Source: Porphyra umbilicalis (lineage: Eukaryota; Rhodophyta; Bangiophyceae; Bangiales; Bangiaceae). Taken from it: a stretch of DNA of 64,000 nt. Shown piece by piece: positions 22,248 to 34,593 of this stretch. Below the pieces are notes generated by a model. The model did not search any database. It worked only from the letters and a program-made list of their open reading frames with translations, and was not told where the DNA came from. The stretch spans positions 124,001 to 188,000 of the forward strand of contig KV918854.1 in the NCBI GenBank assembly GCA_002049455.2, given 5' to 3'. Both the position numbers and the translations under genes were made by a program. The first letter of the stretch is position 1, and each line of letters starts with the position of its first letter.

Positions 22248-24068
22248 CCGGCGTGCTTTTCCGTCTGTGGTGCAAGCGGCGACGGTGGGCGTGGCGGGGG
22301 GAGAGAGCCGGCTGCTCGGGGCCTCGTTTCTCTGAGTCGCAACACTCGGGGTCGTGGTGGGGCTGACTTGCTGCCGACGCCACCGCCCCTGCTGCCAGAT
22401 GCGCAGCTGCCACTGCCTGGGTTGCCGGCCGACGCGTCGCCGTCGCCCCACTCGGCAGTTGCAGTATCGGCGGTGGTGATGTATGAATGGTTGTCGAGGG
22501 TGGCCGGCCGTCGGCGGCAGCTACGGGGGGGAGGGGCGGCCTTTGCAGCAGCGGTAGCCCCGCTTATGGGCCCAGCGTTTGGGAGGTCGCGTGGGTGGAC
22601 ACATCTTGTGCGGAAAGTGTTTGTTCTGGCGATGAGGGTGCAGGCGGTGGGGTTACAGCGGCGGGACAGGTGGGGCTCTTGCGCGGGAGTTCACCGCTTC
22701 GTCCCGTCGACGGCGGCTTTGGCCGCCGCTGCCTATGATGCCGCCATCGGGGACGGGGAGCAGCAGCTGAAGTCGTGTACTCGACGGTCTCGCGCCCACC
22801 TGCCCCGCTGCCTCTCGCATGCTCCGACACATCGCGGAAAGTGCTCCACTTGCAGGAGCTAGTGGAGAAGTATGTACTGTACCTGCCTCGAGGCACGCGG
22901 TCCAAATGACATATTGGAAGGTGTTCGAGGTCGAATCACGTCACGACCTGTGGCCAATCATGTTCTACCGAACACGGGCGGACACTAGCTCCAAAATTTG
23001 ACGGCTCCACTGAGACCGTGCACTGGACAGGCTGCCGTTGCGGGGAGGACCGAAGCCGCCCCGCGGCCGCGCGATCTGAGCGCAGTCGCAACTGTCGGCA
23101 ACTTCCGCAGCGCCTTGGGTGGCTGCCCGTGCGACTTCTTCAGAGCCGCAGAGCCACGCAGCCGCTCCTGCACTTGCCCGAGGGAGCTTGCTCAGCCTGA
23201 CCAACGACACGTGCTGACAAGGGGCCCTCACGCGGCGGCGGCTGTGGAGTCGGACGCACCTGAGTCACTCGAATAATGGCGTTGTGCGTCATGCGCCGGT
23301 GGTACGGTCCGGATGACTCGGTGGCCGCCTTGCCGCAGAGACGCCGATCGTCGTGGCGGTAGCGACGGGGACGGGGGCGGGCGGGCCCATCCGCCGCGAC
23401 CCCTTTGTCGCTGCCAAACGTGGCCGGGATCCCAGCGTTTTGGTCGAGGAGGGCGGGGGGGGGGGGGGGGGGGCGGTTTGTCCGCACCCCCATTTGGTGC
23501 GGGAGGCTGCCTCGGCCTCTGTACGGGGCGGCGTCGGGCGGGACGCCTCGAGAGCCGTGAACTGGGGCTGGCGGTCGGGCGTCGGGGCGGGGCGGCTCAT
23601 CCGCTGCGTACTTTGTTGGGCCTTCCTTTCGGCGCGGGGGGCGTGGCGCTAGCGCGGCGTGCGCGGTACCGTCGTCGCGCGCGACCCCCTGCTGGGCGCG
23701 AGGCCACCACGCCCGTGGCTCTGCCATCGTCTTCTGGCATTCTCGCCGCCGTTGCTGCCTGCTGCTGTTGCACGCTGCTGGTGCTCGCTGCTGGTGCTCG
23801 GTGCGGCTGCCCGCTGCGGCTGCGTGCCGTTATTGCGCGCCGTTGTCGCGCACCGTTGCTGCGCGTCGTTCCTACGTACCGCAGCCGCTATTGTTGTGGT
23901 CACGACCGCCGCTGTTGCTGTCGCCGGCAGTGCTACTGCTGCCGTTGCTATTGGTGCTGCCGTTGAGGCTACTGCTGCTGTCTTTACAGCTACCACCGCC
24001 GCGGCCGTTCTTTCTTGCCTGGTCCCTTGTTTCTTGTTGTTACCTCCAACGTCGCTCCCCACCTTCCC
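22248..24068. other. Intergenic, no gene recognised
   Basis: GC-rich sequence with a poly-G run at about 23456-23472 and CTG/GCTGCTG-rich low-complexity sequence at 23750-24000, just upstream of the glycosyltransferase. Antisense frames here look like shadows. Confidence 0.45.
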
Positions 24069-25982
24069 ATGGTCAAGTCCGTACGACGGTTTTTCATGAC
24101 TCCCTCCCAATCCAAACCGTTGCTGCCCGGTTGCTCGACGCCCACCGGCGGCAAGGGACCTAAACCCGGCGGCCGCGGTGCACATTGGGCAGCGGGCGGC
24201 AGGCGGCGAGGGTTCGATCGCTCCCCGCCGAGGTGGTGGGTGCTGATTTCGTTGGTGGCAGCGGTGAGCGTCTTGGTCGGCGGGGCTTTTCTCAATGCCA
24301 CTTACTTGTCCTCGCTGCTTCACCATTCTGCGGCAGAGCGTGACGTCCACGATGCGGGCGGGGGGGAGGGCGGGCAGCTGTCGGGCGCGAGCGACGAGCA
24401 CGACTTCCACTCGCTGCCGCGGGAGGTCGAACAGGGGGGAGGAGGAGTGAATGGGGGCGCGAAAGACGAGGCCCATGTGGTGGCACCGACCAGTGCCTCG
24501 ACCGCGGAGGGCGTGCCGCCCCGCCGACGTCCCACCGGCCGCCACATGTACCTGACCACGGCGGGCGAGTCGGTGACAGTGATGGATGACCTGTGCGTGG
24601 CGGCCAACGGCAGCACCTACACCATTCCTCAGCCCACTGTTTGTGGGTGGACGTTTGGGGCGAGCGGTTCCCTGCGCATCCCCCTCAAGGCTGCCTGCGC
24701 CAAGAAGGACGACGATGCGTTCAAGTACCTTAAGATCTCACCACCGGTGGTCGTGCCGCACCTCAACGGCGCCGTCGCTCCACCGTTGAAGCATCGGGTG
24801 CATTTGGGCGGGGAAACTGTCTTCTTGACGCTCGCGCAAGCGTCGACCAATCTGGCCCACCTCACCGGCTCCATGACCCACCTGTTCCACGTGCTCCGCC
24901 ACGCAACCGACTATGGCCTGGCAGGCCGCCCGAACCGGGTGATAATTGTGGTGAACTACGTGGCGTCGCACTTGTATGAAGACCCAACCTCCTTTGCAGT
25001 CATTCTCCTGCGCGCCGCCGTCGGCGGCGGGCCTATCCACCTCGTCAAGCAGGGTCCGGCCTTTCCACTGCCCGTAGAGCCGCCGCTGGGGGATCTGGCG
25101 TTTGGGGGTACGCCGGGCGGCGGGCCTGTCGTGACTGTCGTGCTCAACAATCGGCCGGTTGTCGACGCGCTCATTGGCCCGGACGTCAATTCGCTGTGCA
25201 TGCAGCGGGCGGTTTTGACAAACTTCCCTCGCGGCCGCTGGTTCATCCCCTCTGGCCAGCGGGCGGTGCCGTCGGCGCTGCTGCCCAGACCGGGGGCTTC
25301 GTCGGCCGAAGTGCACCAGGCGGTGACCGACGCGACCGTCTGGCGTAACGAGCAGGTGGAGGCGGAGGGCAACGTGCCCGCTGACGCGACGCCATTCCGG
25401 GCAGCGGTGTTTGCGGCGCTCTCGCCGCCGCTCAAGAACACCTACCCGACGATTGCGCGTCGCCTCACCTACCTCATCCGCCACCGCCGCCGGGCTTTTG
25501 ACGAGCCGTCTGAGGAGCGCTTCCAGGCGGTGCTGGCGCTGGTCGCAGAGCGCCACGGACTGGTGTTGGATGTCGTCAACTTTGGGGAAATGTCCTTCAC
25601 CGAGCAGCTGAATGCGGTGCTCCACTCGGCGGTGCTTGTTGGCGTGCACGGCGCCAACTTGGTCAACACCATGTATGCGCCACCCGGGGCGGAGCTGATC
25701 GAGATCTTCCCCTACCACTTCAGCCACAACATGTATGAGCGAGGCGGGGAGTCGGGCCTCGGCTACTCGTCCGTGTCGCTGGAAGAGAAGGGCCAACGCG
25801 ATTTTGAGGGCATCAACAAGTACCCCACCGTCAAGGCGTGTATGGAGAAGAGCATCGATTGCAAGGTGTGGTACCGCGCGGACGAGCGGGCGCTGATGCT
25901 CAGCGACGGTGACGTCAAGGCGATAGAGGTCGCGCTGGAGGCGGCCATTGGACGAGTCAACTTGCGCTTGCCACAACCATAG
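24069..25982 (+). CDS. GT61-family glycosyltransferase (type II membrane protein)
   Basis: 637 residues from the first ATG of the frame at 24069. A basic N-terminal tail is followed by one hydrophobic anchor at about residues 56-75 (WWVLISLVAAVSVLVGG), then a Ser/Gly/His-rich stem and a globular domain, the layout of a Golgi type II transferase. The C-terminal third has the DUF563/GT61 core: FGEMSFTEQL, then LVGVHGANLVNTMYAPPGAE and LIEIFP (about residues 505-560). The family includes EOGT, POMGNT2 and plant xylan xylosyl/arabinosyltransferases, so the donor and acceptor cannot be told from sequence. It probably builds glycoprotein or cell-wall glycans. It is a single exon. XPD starts 372 bp downstream on the same strand. 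Confidence 0.88.
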   Translation: MVKSVRRFFMTPSQSKPLLPGCSTPTGGKGPKPGGRGAHWAAGGRRRGFDRSPPRWWVLISLVAAVSVLVGGAFLNATYLSSLLHHSAAERDVHDAGGGEGGQLSGASDEHDFHSLPREVEQGGGGVNGGAKDEAHVVAPTSASTAEGVPPRRRPTGRHMYLTTAGESVTVMDDLCVAANGSTYTIPQPTVCGWTFGASGSLRIPLKAACAKKDDDAFKYLKISPPVVVPHLNGAVAPPLKHRVHLGGETVFLTLAQASTNLAHLTGSMTHLFHVLRHATDYGLAGRPNRVIIVVNYVASHLYEDPTSFAVILLRAAVGGGPIHLVKQGPAFPLPVEPPLGDLAFGGTPGGGPVVTVVLNNRPVVDALIGPDVNSLCMQRAVLTNFPRGRWFIPSGQRAVPSALLPRPGASSAEVHQAVTDATVWRNEQVEAEGNVPADATPFRAAVFAALSPPLKNTYPTIARRLTYLIRHRRRAFDEPSEERFQAVLALVAERHGLVLDVVNFGEMSFTEQLNAVLHSAVLVGVHGANLVNTMYAPPGAELIEIFPYHFSHNMYERGGESGLGYSSVSLEEKGQRDFEGINKYPTVKACMEKSIDCKVWYRADERALMLSDGDVKAIEVALEAAIGRVNLRLPQP

Positions 25983-26354
25983 CCTCACGGGGCCTTTGTG
26001 TACAGTGTATTTACATACTGTTAATGCACTTTGCAGATGCTCTTGGATCAATTCCAGGAACCATCGACGACGCCAGAGTGACAGCTGGGTGCAGCCGAGC
26101 CTTCCCGCACTGACGCGCCATGCTCGGTCGTGCGGTGTCTCGCTGCTCGTTGCCAGCACGTCGACCCTGCCCGACAGCGACCGGAGACCGGATTTATGCC
26201 TTACCCGTTTGCTTCCTTTTCTTTGGAGCCTTTCTTGATTGGTGGCTCCACGCCTCCCTTGCCTACTCTGTGTTTCGCATTGAGCAACTCTTGCCAGGTT
26301 GACTGCTGCTAAGAAAGCGGTCTCGCCGGCCCATTGCCCCGGGCACTCCTGACT
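25983..26354. other. GT61-XPD intergenic region
   Basis: 372 bp between two same-strand genes. It must hold the GT61 3' end and the XPD promoter. No strong motif is visible. Confidence 0.5.
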
Positions 26355-29202
26355 ATGCGCATCGATGTGGACGGCATTATCGTCTACTTTCCCTACGAGT
26401 TTGTCTACCCTGAACAATATGCATACATGGTGGACCTCAAGCGGACGCTCGACGCCCGCGGCCACTCCATCCTCGAAATGCCGACTGGGACGGGGAAGAC
26501 GGTGACGCTCCTGTCGCTCATCCTCTCCTACCAGCTGTACCGGCCCGAACTCGCCAAACTCGTCTACTGTACCCGTACGGTAGGGGAGATGGACAAGGTC
26601 CTTCACGAGCTCCGACGGGTGCTCGCCCACCGAGACAAGTGCTTTGCAGAGGACGCCCCTGCACGCGCAGCGGCGTCGCGGCGCACCTTGGCAGTTGGCC
26701 TCACGACGCGGCGCAACTTGTGCCTCCACCCCGCCGTCTCGGCGGCCTCGTCACGCGAGGAAGCCGACGCGCTCTGCCGTTCCATGACCGCCTCGTGGGC
26801 CCGGGGGGACCCGGAGGATATCGAGGACGTTGGTGGGCGGGCTTCTCGTCGGGGGGGTGCGGGCAACGGCGCTGTTGTACGGATGACCGACCGGGAGGAC
26901 GAGGATGTAGAGGAGCCCCCCGTCGGCACAGCAGACGGCGGTTCGGCGGCCAAAAGCAACCTGTGCGAATTTTTTGAGGGCTACGACAAGGAAGGCACCG
27001 ACGCCATCCTCCCCGCCGGCGTTTATGGCGTGGATGATCTCACGGCTTTTGGAAAGCAGCGGGGTTGGTGTCCGTACTACACCGCTCGCCACGCGTTGTC
27101 GTTTGCCAACGTCATCGTCTACAACTACCAGTATCTGCTCGACCCCAAGATTGCGGGGCTCATCTCGCGCGACCTTGCTCGGGAATGTGTGGTGGTGTTT
27201 GACGAGGTGCGTTGGACCGCCTCTGTGGTGTCCTTGTTTCTGTTATCAATGTCGGGCGCCACTGTTAGGTTTATGTATGTTTCAGTTGCTGGCTTGGCGG
27301 CGCTTTCTGGCTCACTTCATGTCCTTGTTTTGAGTGTGCCTGCTGCGCTCCCTTGTTTTTCTCTTACCTTATCGCTCCCCGCCCGGCGGCATTTTGGTCG
27401 TGTTCCGGCACGTACAGGCTCACAATATCGACAACGTATGCATCGACGCGTTGTCGGTTGCCATTCGAGGAGATACCCTAACGCGGAGCCTCCGCAACCT
27501 CGCAACACTGAATGCCCGTGTCGGGTCCATCAAGACCACGAACGCGGATCGGCTGGCCGACGAGTACGCGCGGCTCGTGCAGGGCATCTCCATCCAAGGC
27601 ATTCTACCCGCCGCCCAAGACGACGCCGGTCGACGTCGTGCGACTGCTGACATCATCCAAGCAAGTCCGGTCATCCCTGCTGACGCCATCGAGGAGACCG
27701 TGCCTGGCAACATCCGCAAAGCTGAACACTTCCTCCGCTTCCTCCGCCGCGTCATCGACCACCTGGCCAAGCGGATGAAGCGGCCAGACGTTCTCCAAGA
27801 GTCCGCCCCAAAGTTCGTGCACGCGCTCCTGGTCGACGTGCAAAGCGATGCCAAGCCGCTCCGCTTTTGCTCGGAGCGGTTGAAGAGCCTGCTCACGACG
27901 CTGGAGGTGGCCGACGCGGCCGCCTTTGCGCCTCTGCAGCTCGTTGCAGATATGGCCACGCTCCTCGGTACCTACGGCAAGGGACAGTCGTTTGCACTCA
28001 TCTTTGAACCGTTTGACGAGCGTCTGCCGAGCATCCCTGACCCGGTCCTCCAACTGTGCTGCTTGGACGCGAGTCTGGCCATGAAGCCGGTCTTTGATCG
28101 CTTTCAGTCGGTGGTCCTCACATCTGGTACCATCTCCCCGCGCGACATGTACGCCAAGGTGCTGAGCTTCACGCCGGTTGTCTCCCGCTCCTACTCCATG
28201 TCCCTCCAGCGCAACTGTATCTGCCCGCTGATCGTGTCGCGGGGGCCCGACCAGGTGGCCATCTCGTCCAAGTTTGACTGTCGCGGTGACAAGGCGGTCG
28301 TCCGCAACTACGGGATGCTGCTGGTGCAGCTGGCCGAGGCCGTCCCCGACGGCATTGTCGCTTTCTTCACCTCGTACACGTACATGGAGAGCATCTTGGC
28401 CATGTGGGACGACATGGCCATCATCAGTCTGCTGCTCGAGCGGAAGCTCGTCTTCATCGAGACGCCCGACACCATTGAGTCGTCGCTCGCACTTGACAAT
28501 TACCGGCGGTCGTGCGACGCCGGGCGAGGCGCCATCTTCCTCTGCGTGGCGCGCGGCAAAGTCGCAGAGGGCATTGATTTTGACCGCCACTATGGGCGGG
28601 CGGTCGTCATGCTCGGTGTGCCCTTCCAATACACCGAGTCCCGCGTCCTCCGCGCCCGTCTCGAGTACATGCGCGACAACTGCGGCATCCGTGAGGGGGA
28701 CTTTCTGTCGTTTGACGCGCTGCGGCAGGCGTCCCAGTGCCTTGGCCGCGTCGTCCGCTCCAAGGCCGACTACGGCATCATGGTCCTCGCCGACAAGCGG
28801 TACGTGCGGGCGGACAAGCGCAACAAGCTGCCGCAGTGGATCCTCGAGCTTATGCCCGAGGCGAATGTGGACCTCGACACGGACGCGGCGGTCAGCGTCT
28901 CCAAGGCCTTCCTCCGCGCCATGGCGCAGCCGCTGGACGAGTCGGCGCAGCTCGGCACCGCGCTGCTGTCCGAAGCGGACGTGCGGCGGTTGGCGGAGAA
29001 AGACAAGGTACGGACGACAGAACTGGCGGCGCAGAAGGAGCATGCCAAGGCCGCGGCCGCGACGGCACCCGAGCCGGTGGCCATGCAGATGGACGAGGAC
29101 GACGACTTGGTCGACTACCTCGGCGCTGTTGGGGCCACCGACTTTGAGGACGAGGCGATGCAGGTATTAGAAGAGACTGAGGCACAGCTGCGGGCGCCAT
29201 GA
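26355..29202 (+). CDS. ERCC2: XPD/ERCC2 (Rad3) DNA helicase of TFIIH
   Basis: ATP-dependent 5'-3' helicase of TFIIH, needed for nucleotide excision repair and Pol II promoter opening. Exons are 26355-27206 and 27418-29202, together 878 residues (the human protein has 760). Walker A is EMPTGTGKT at residues 41-49. The four 4Fe-4S cysteines are present in NLCLHP, ALCRSM, LCEFF and GWCPYY. An extra acidic, low-complexity insert of about 55 residues lies within the iron-sulphur region. The DEAH box is formed across the splice junction (DE|AH). Helicase motifs V and VI are EGIDFDRHYGR and QCLGRVVRSKADYG. A C-terminal tail rich in Glu/Ala/Asp is longer than usual. The start matches family N-termini (MRIDVDGIIVYFPYEFVYPE). 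It ends 231 bp from the convergent DDB1 gene. Confidence 0.95.
27207..27417 (+). other. XPD intron, 211 bp
   Basis: Donor GAG|GTGCGT, acceptor CGTACAG|GCT, phase 0. Removing it joins the DE and AH of the DEAH box and restores the helicase frame. The unspliced frame loses homology at 27207 and regains it at 27418. Confidence 0.9.
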
Positions 29203-29433
29203 GGCGGCTCCTGCCACGCTGTGGCTGGTCAATGGTGGACGAGACCAGCTGATAAAGCTTGCAGGCGTGTGCGTGCGGCGAGGATGTGTAGCAGCGACAA
29301 CATGCTCGCAGCGCCAAGCGGCAGGTGACGACGTGCGCGTGTTGAACAGATTTACAGACGCTCACAAGACAACGACGCGGCCGGCCACGACGATTTCACC
29401 TACCACCATTCTCACTCACATGCCCCGCGCAGC

Positions 29434-32400
29434 TCAATGCAGCCGCGCAAGTTCCTCCACTCGCTTGGTCAGGTCCTCCACCGACAGGTCGACGGCCTCG
29501 GCAACGACCGCCGCCTTGTTGCGGTCCAAGTCGAGGTACCGCTCGATTAGGTCCCCGTCAATGTACCCCCGTGCGGAGGCGGCCGCCCCGCCCGCCCCCA
29601 GGGCAGTTGTCCCGAAACCGCTGCTCGGACCGGCCGCTTCCGTGGCAAACGCCCGCCACTCACCGTGACGGAACCCGCCAATGCCCTTGACAACGTCGTT
29701 GAGAGCAACCTCCACCCGTCGCAACAGCGCGAAGTCCTCTGGGCTGAGGCGGACCATGACGCCGACCGCGCCGCTGACGGCGCCGTAAAGCAACGTCTGC
29801 GCGGCAAGCGCCGCCGCCGACGTGGCGTCCGCGCCCGCGCCCGCCGGGCGGTCCTCCCGCATGACCAACGACCCGGGGAGCAGGCGGTTGATGAAGTCGC
29901 CCGTGTGGAAGGTGCCGACCAGATCCAACTGCGCTCGCTCGTCCTCATTGACCGCCCCACTGCGGCGGCGAAGGGTGATCATGTTGAAGCCATTCTCCCC
30001 GCCCGTGTACACCTCATCGTCGAGCGCCGCGACGGCCGTCATCCAGTGGCAACCGTAATCGCGGGCAACCTCCTCCAGCCGCTCGCTCCCGTCGCCGCTG
30101 GACAAGAAGCGGAGCACGGACACGGATTTGATCATGTCGCCGACAATGACGAAGTCGCCCCGCGTCGCGAGCAGCAGCGCCACGGTGCTGCCAACGCACG
30201 TGTCGCGGAGCACCAGTGCTCGGTTGGTGCCGCTGACGCCGCCGCGCACTGCCCACGCGAGCAGGAGCACCGTGTGGTTGACGCCGGCAACAAGCATTCC
30301 GCGGATGTGGTGGATGCAGTACACCGCACCTTGCACGGGCAGCTCCGCACGCAGCCGCAGTTGCCCGCCCTCCATGGTGAAGACCAGTATTCTGCCCTTG
30401 GACGGCTCGTCCTCGTCGGGCAGCGTGTAGGCGGTGCCCAGCACGAAGCACTCCTCCCCAGCCGACCCCGCGCTACCGCCGTCGACCTCGCCAACGGCCA
30501 TATCCAAGCCTCGTTCGGACGGCTCCATCGGCGACGACGTTGGGGGTAGCTTCGTCGGGAAGAGGGAGCAACCCATCTCGTTCATGTCAAGCTTGAACGA
30601 GTCTCGTGTCTCAAACGTCGTGTCGTCCAGGAGACGTAGGTAGTGGTCCTCTGTCTCGTCGCCAGCTTCATCCACCGCCAGGGCGGTGGTGAGCACCCCA
30701 AACATGTGGGCGGCCGGCGCATGCGCGATGCGGCGGGGGCCCTCGCCGAGGGGCACGGTGCGGATGTGAAGCTTTTGGATGTCGTCCACCGCCCCGAGGA
30801 GCAGGCTCGTCGGCGTTGCCACGGCCAGGCAGTCCGGGAAAGCCGCCGAATGGAAGCCGACGACCCGCGTCACGGCGCGCAAGTTGACGTGGGAGCACAG
30901 CAGCTTGCTGCCGCCCGCCGACGCGTGCACGACCGTCGGTCGGTCGCAGGCGGCAAAAACATGCGTCGCGCCACGCGTCGTGAAGGCGCTTAGCGACGCC
31001 GGCTGGGAGCCGACCGTCACCCGTTTGCAGTCACTGAGGAGCGCCTCCTTGGCGGCCGCGCTCAGCTGCGGCTGCACCTCAGACTGCATGCCGTCATCCA
31101 TGAGCGCCGAGCTGGGCACGACCGTCGCGTCGACGCGGAACGTGAACAGGTGGCCGTCGCCAAGGGCGACAAGGAGGTAGTCGACCTCCTCAAGCGTCGC
31201 TAACAACACGGATCGGGCAATGACCTGGCCGCCGAGCGGCTCGGTGCGCAGCGGCTGCAAGGAGGGCAACGACAGCAGTCGCACGCTGACTTCCGTCCAC
31301 ATGCCAACCGCGGCCAATGTCGGGCTCTCCAGCGCCGCCGCTGCCGGCGTCACGTCCACGTCTGTCATCGCATCGTCCACGCGGCTCGATGACGCGCCCG
31401 CCGGCCCCGTGAGCAACGAGCAATCCACACACGACACCTCGTTGGGGAGGGTTACCGACGCGGCGACTTTTAGCTCCTTGCGTTGCACATTGACGAGGAG
31501 GGACACCAGCTGCCCGCCAGTGACGGCCACGAGCACCTGGCAGCCGGCACTCGAGGCTGCCACCACGCGCGCGCCGGCGGGGGGCTCCCACTGGGCGACG
31601 CGCTTGAAGCCGTCGGCTACATTGAGCAGCGCCACCACCGACGGGCACGCTTGAATGGCCAGGTCGCCAGACAGGTTACCCGCGTGGAGCGTCGGCGCGG
31701 TTGCTTCGAGGCCTGCCGGCGCCGCCTCGGCCATCTCCTCCCCGTCGACGAGCTCGAGCACCCGCGTCTCGCCGGTAAACGACATGAGCAGGAGCGAGTG
31801 GTACTCGGTCGCCGTGGAGCTGCGAAGCGAAAACATGGCCTTGATGCCCGGCAGATTCTCCGACGCCTGCTCCGTAATGCCAATGCCGTTGCGGAGGACG
31901 CGCAGGGAGCCGTCCTTAAAGGCGCCCGAGCAGGTGACGACTTGCCCCTGGCCCTGGCGCTCCAAGTCGACGACGCAAAAGTCGACAATCGGCCCCAGGT
32001 TCTGAAAGTGCTCCACCACCTCCACGTACGCATTGTCCGCCGCTTGGGTCCGTAGCCGCACCAGCTGGGAATCCCCAAAGTGCGAGCCGACAAAGACAAA
32101 CCCATTGTCCAAATACGCGAGTGCCGACGGGATACTTGTCTCCCCAAGCGGCTCGAGCGACAGCCGCGTGACAATGCCCGGCGCCGCCGCGTTGGACTCG
32201 AGGATGAGCATGGACAGCTGGCCCTTGTGGTCGCCGAGCAGGTAGCGCGCGCCCGACGCGTCCATCCGCCCGACCGCCTTGATGATCGTTGCCGCGATGG
32301 GGATGCTGACGAGCGCCGCCACCGAGCCCGACCCACCGGCACGGCTGCCCCCGGATGGCACCGCCGTGATCTCATCGTCGGCCGCTGCCGACGCCGCCGC

Positions 32401-33443
32401 CGCTGCCGGCATGGCCGTCGGCGCTGCCGCCGCGCGCGCAGCAGACACGACTTCCCCGCTGGACGGCGGGAAGTAGGAGATGGTCTGCTCCCCAATGACC
32501 AGGCACCCGAAAAATGGGGGGGGCACCGCAATGAGCGTCGACGCGGTTTGCTCCAAGTTGGTCTGCCCGCCCGGCGCGTCGGTAAAGTCCTTGTCATCCA
32601 GCTTGACGCCGAGCATCTTCAAATGCACCGCGTCGTCGCCGTCCGAGTAGAGCACCGCCAGCACCGGGATGGCGGCGGCGCCGTGGAGAAACGCGATATC
32701 CCGCACCGTCTCCCCGAGCCGCACGTTAAACGCCTCGGCCGTCCAGCCGCGGGGGATGATCCGAAAGAGGTTTTCGTACAGGTGCATGCCGACGCACCGC
32801 CCGTGGGGGTCCGCCACGGACATGAGTGGCCGGTCCATGGCGCGGCCGAGGTTGTCCCGCGCATCCCCGCCGGCAATGGTGACGACCTCGCGGGTGGCGG
32901 GGTTCCACCGGAGCACTGCGAATTGGAGTTTGGAGGTGAGGACGAGGAGGTCCTCCGTGGCGGGCGCGCCCGGTGCCGCCGGGGGGTGGACCTGCCGCTT
33001 TTGCTGCGCCTTTGCGCTGAGCTCCCGCGCCGGGACGAGGCGCTCTGCGGCGGCGGCGGCGCCCACCGCGGGAGGCAGCAGCACCAGCGACACGATGCGG
33101 CCGTAGAGGGGGAGCTCCAAGAGCGGCACCAGGCCAGTGGGGGCGAGCGCGTAAATCTCAATGCGGGAGCCTTTGGCGAGGAGCAGGTTGCGCTCACCGG
33201 GGCGGCCCATAAAGTTGCCGACCTTTGGAGAGCCGCAGGGCAGCGCACGGCGCACGGCACAACCAACAAGCGTGGAGGGGCAAGGAACAGATGCAGTGTG
33301 AGGACAGGTGCCAAGGAGCAAATGGGTTCCATGCTGCAGATGATACCAAGACAAGAGGGAGCAGAGGAGGAAGAGCAATAACGTACAACCGTAGCAGTGA
33401 CGCTGGACGCCTTGTGGGCGGTGACGATGTAGTGATCCGACAT
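29434..33443 (-). CDS. DDB1: DDB1, damaged-DNA-binding protein 1
   Basis: Adaptor of CUL4 ubiquitin ligases and large subunit of UV-DDB, acting in the nucleus in damage recognition and protein turnover. Exon 1 is 33443-33387 (19 codons, MSDHYIVTAHKASSVTATV); exon 2 is 33222-29434. The total is 1281 residues against about 1140 in animals, the excess being Ala/Gly-rich loops. Family blocks run in order: LLLAKGSRIEIY, YLDNGFVFVGS-FGDSQLV, NLGPIVDFCVVDLERQGQGQ, IQKLHIRTVPL, FVLGTAYTLPDE, GDFVIVGDMIKSVSVL, and near the end YIDGDLIERYLDLDR and VEELARLH. These span the three beta-propellers and the C-terminal helical domain. It belongs with CPSF160/SF3B3-type proteins, but the match to DDB1 is far closer. 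No frame break is seen. Confidence 0.96.
33223..33386 (-). other. DDB1 intron, 164 bp
   Basis: On minus, donor GTT|GTACGT and acceptor CCAAAG|GTC, phase 0. Splicing joins SSVTATV to VGNFMGRPGERN, giving the conserved N-terminal strand of propeller A. Confidence 0.88.
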
Positions 33444-34593
33444 CGTGACGGGTTGGCGGGAACGCCGCGACGACGGCCACCGGGAGGGACGGCGGCGGCA
33501 CGTCAACGCGCTCAGACGGCCTATGGATAAATGGCTGTGTTTGCCAAACGCCGAGCCCACTCGTCAAGACGGCGTCGGCTAAAAAACCCCACCACCAGGA
33601 CCCTCCCGACCGCTGTGCGACGCACGGCGGCGCGGGGCAGCGGCACTCGACTGGTTGACCTGACCCGATCCACGCGTGGGGACGAGGGCTGGCCGGCGGA
33701 TGCCGCCACCCACGCGGACTTGCAGCCGCCCCTGGGCTCCCGTATTTGTGTGGCATTCCCGACCAGGTGGCGGGAGAGGCATTTCAGCCACGTGTCCCGC
33801 CGACGCTCTGCTCGGCGTGCGCCCGTCCTCGAGGCGGCGCGGCATCGCCGCTCGCCCGTGACGTGCGCCGGGCAGAAGCGCCGACGCGGGGTGGGGTTAG
33901 GGCGCGCAACGGGCGGGTGAGTGACTTTTGGAGGGGGGGGGGATGCTCACGGCTGGGGGTAGACGCAGTTGGTGCTGGTTGCCGCAGGGCGCGGTGGCTG
34001 CGGCGTGCCAGAGGCGACACCCACGCGCGCCGCCCGCAGACGCGGGTCGCTGGTAGAGGCAGCGCAGCAGTGGGTGCGGGTGGACTGGGACGGTCGGGGA
34101 AGCTGGTGGGGGTGGCAAGGCACGCGGTCGCCAACCGCCAGCGTCGGCCGGCGCCACCCGGGCGGGACGGCGGGCGCTGCCCACTTACCCCCCGGGGAGG
34201 CCCTGCAGGCCCGCGCCCTGTCACCGCCACGCGTTTGATCCATCCCAGTGTGCCCCGCGTGGCGGTGGCGCGCGCGCCGCCGCGTCGGCGCGCCCCGGTG
34301 CGGCGGTGCGCCCCGCTCCCCAACGCACCAAGCTGGTTGCCAAAAAAAAAAAAACGCAACACACGCGGTGTGTGCACCAAACGGGAAAGGCGGCACAGCC
34401 TGCTGACAACACACCCCACTAGGACACGCTAGAGTACAAGACCAAGGGCCCCCCGCGGGGACGGTGCGCGCGGCGCGGTGGCCGGCGCGCGCGCCCCCGC
34501 GCTGCGCCGACCGGCGCTGCGTCACCCGGCGCGGCGCCGACCGCCGCCGCGCCGGCCGCCGCCGCAACGGGCAGGGCGGCACGCCCGCCCGCC
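33444..34593. other. DDB1 upstream region / MIC10 downstream region
   Basis: 1.15 kb, GC-rich, between two minus-strand genes. It contains an A12 run at about 34340-34351. No additional gene is recognised. Confidence 0.5.

Noticed and set aside
20866-22335. 489-codon plus frame overlapping the MMTAG2-like gene
   Set aside because: Arg/Pro-rich readout of the neighbouring frame; the Mmtag signature lies in the frame starting at 21249.
24738-26729. 663-codon open frame on minus across the GT61 gene
   Set aside because: It is antisense to two well-supported plus-strand genes, contains no domain, and long antisense frames are expected in very GC-rich coding DNA.
27604-29043. 479-codon minus frame across XPD exon 2
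   Set aside because: Shadow of the XPD coding frame; no domain.
32080-33381. 433-codon plus frame across DDB1
   Set aside because: Antisense shadow of DDB1; its composition mirrors DDB1 codons.
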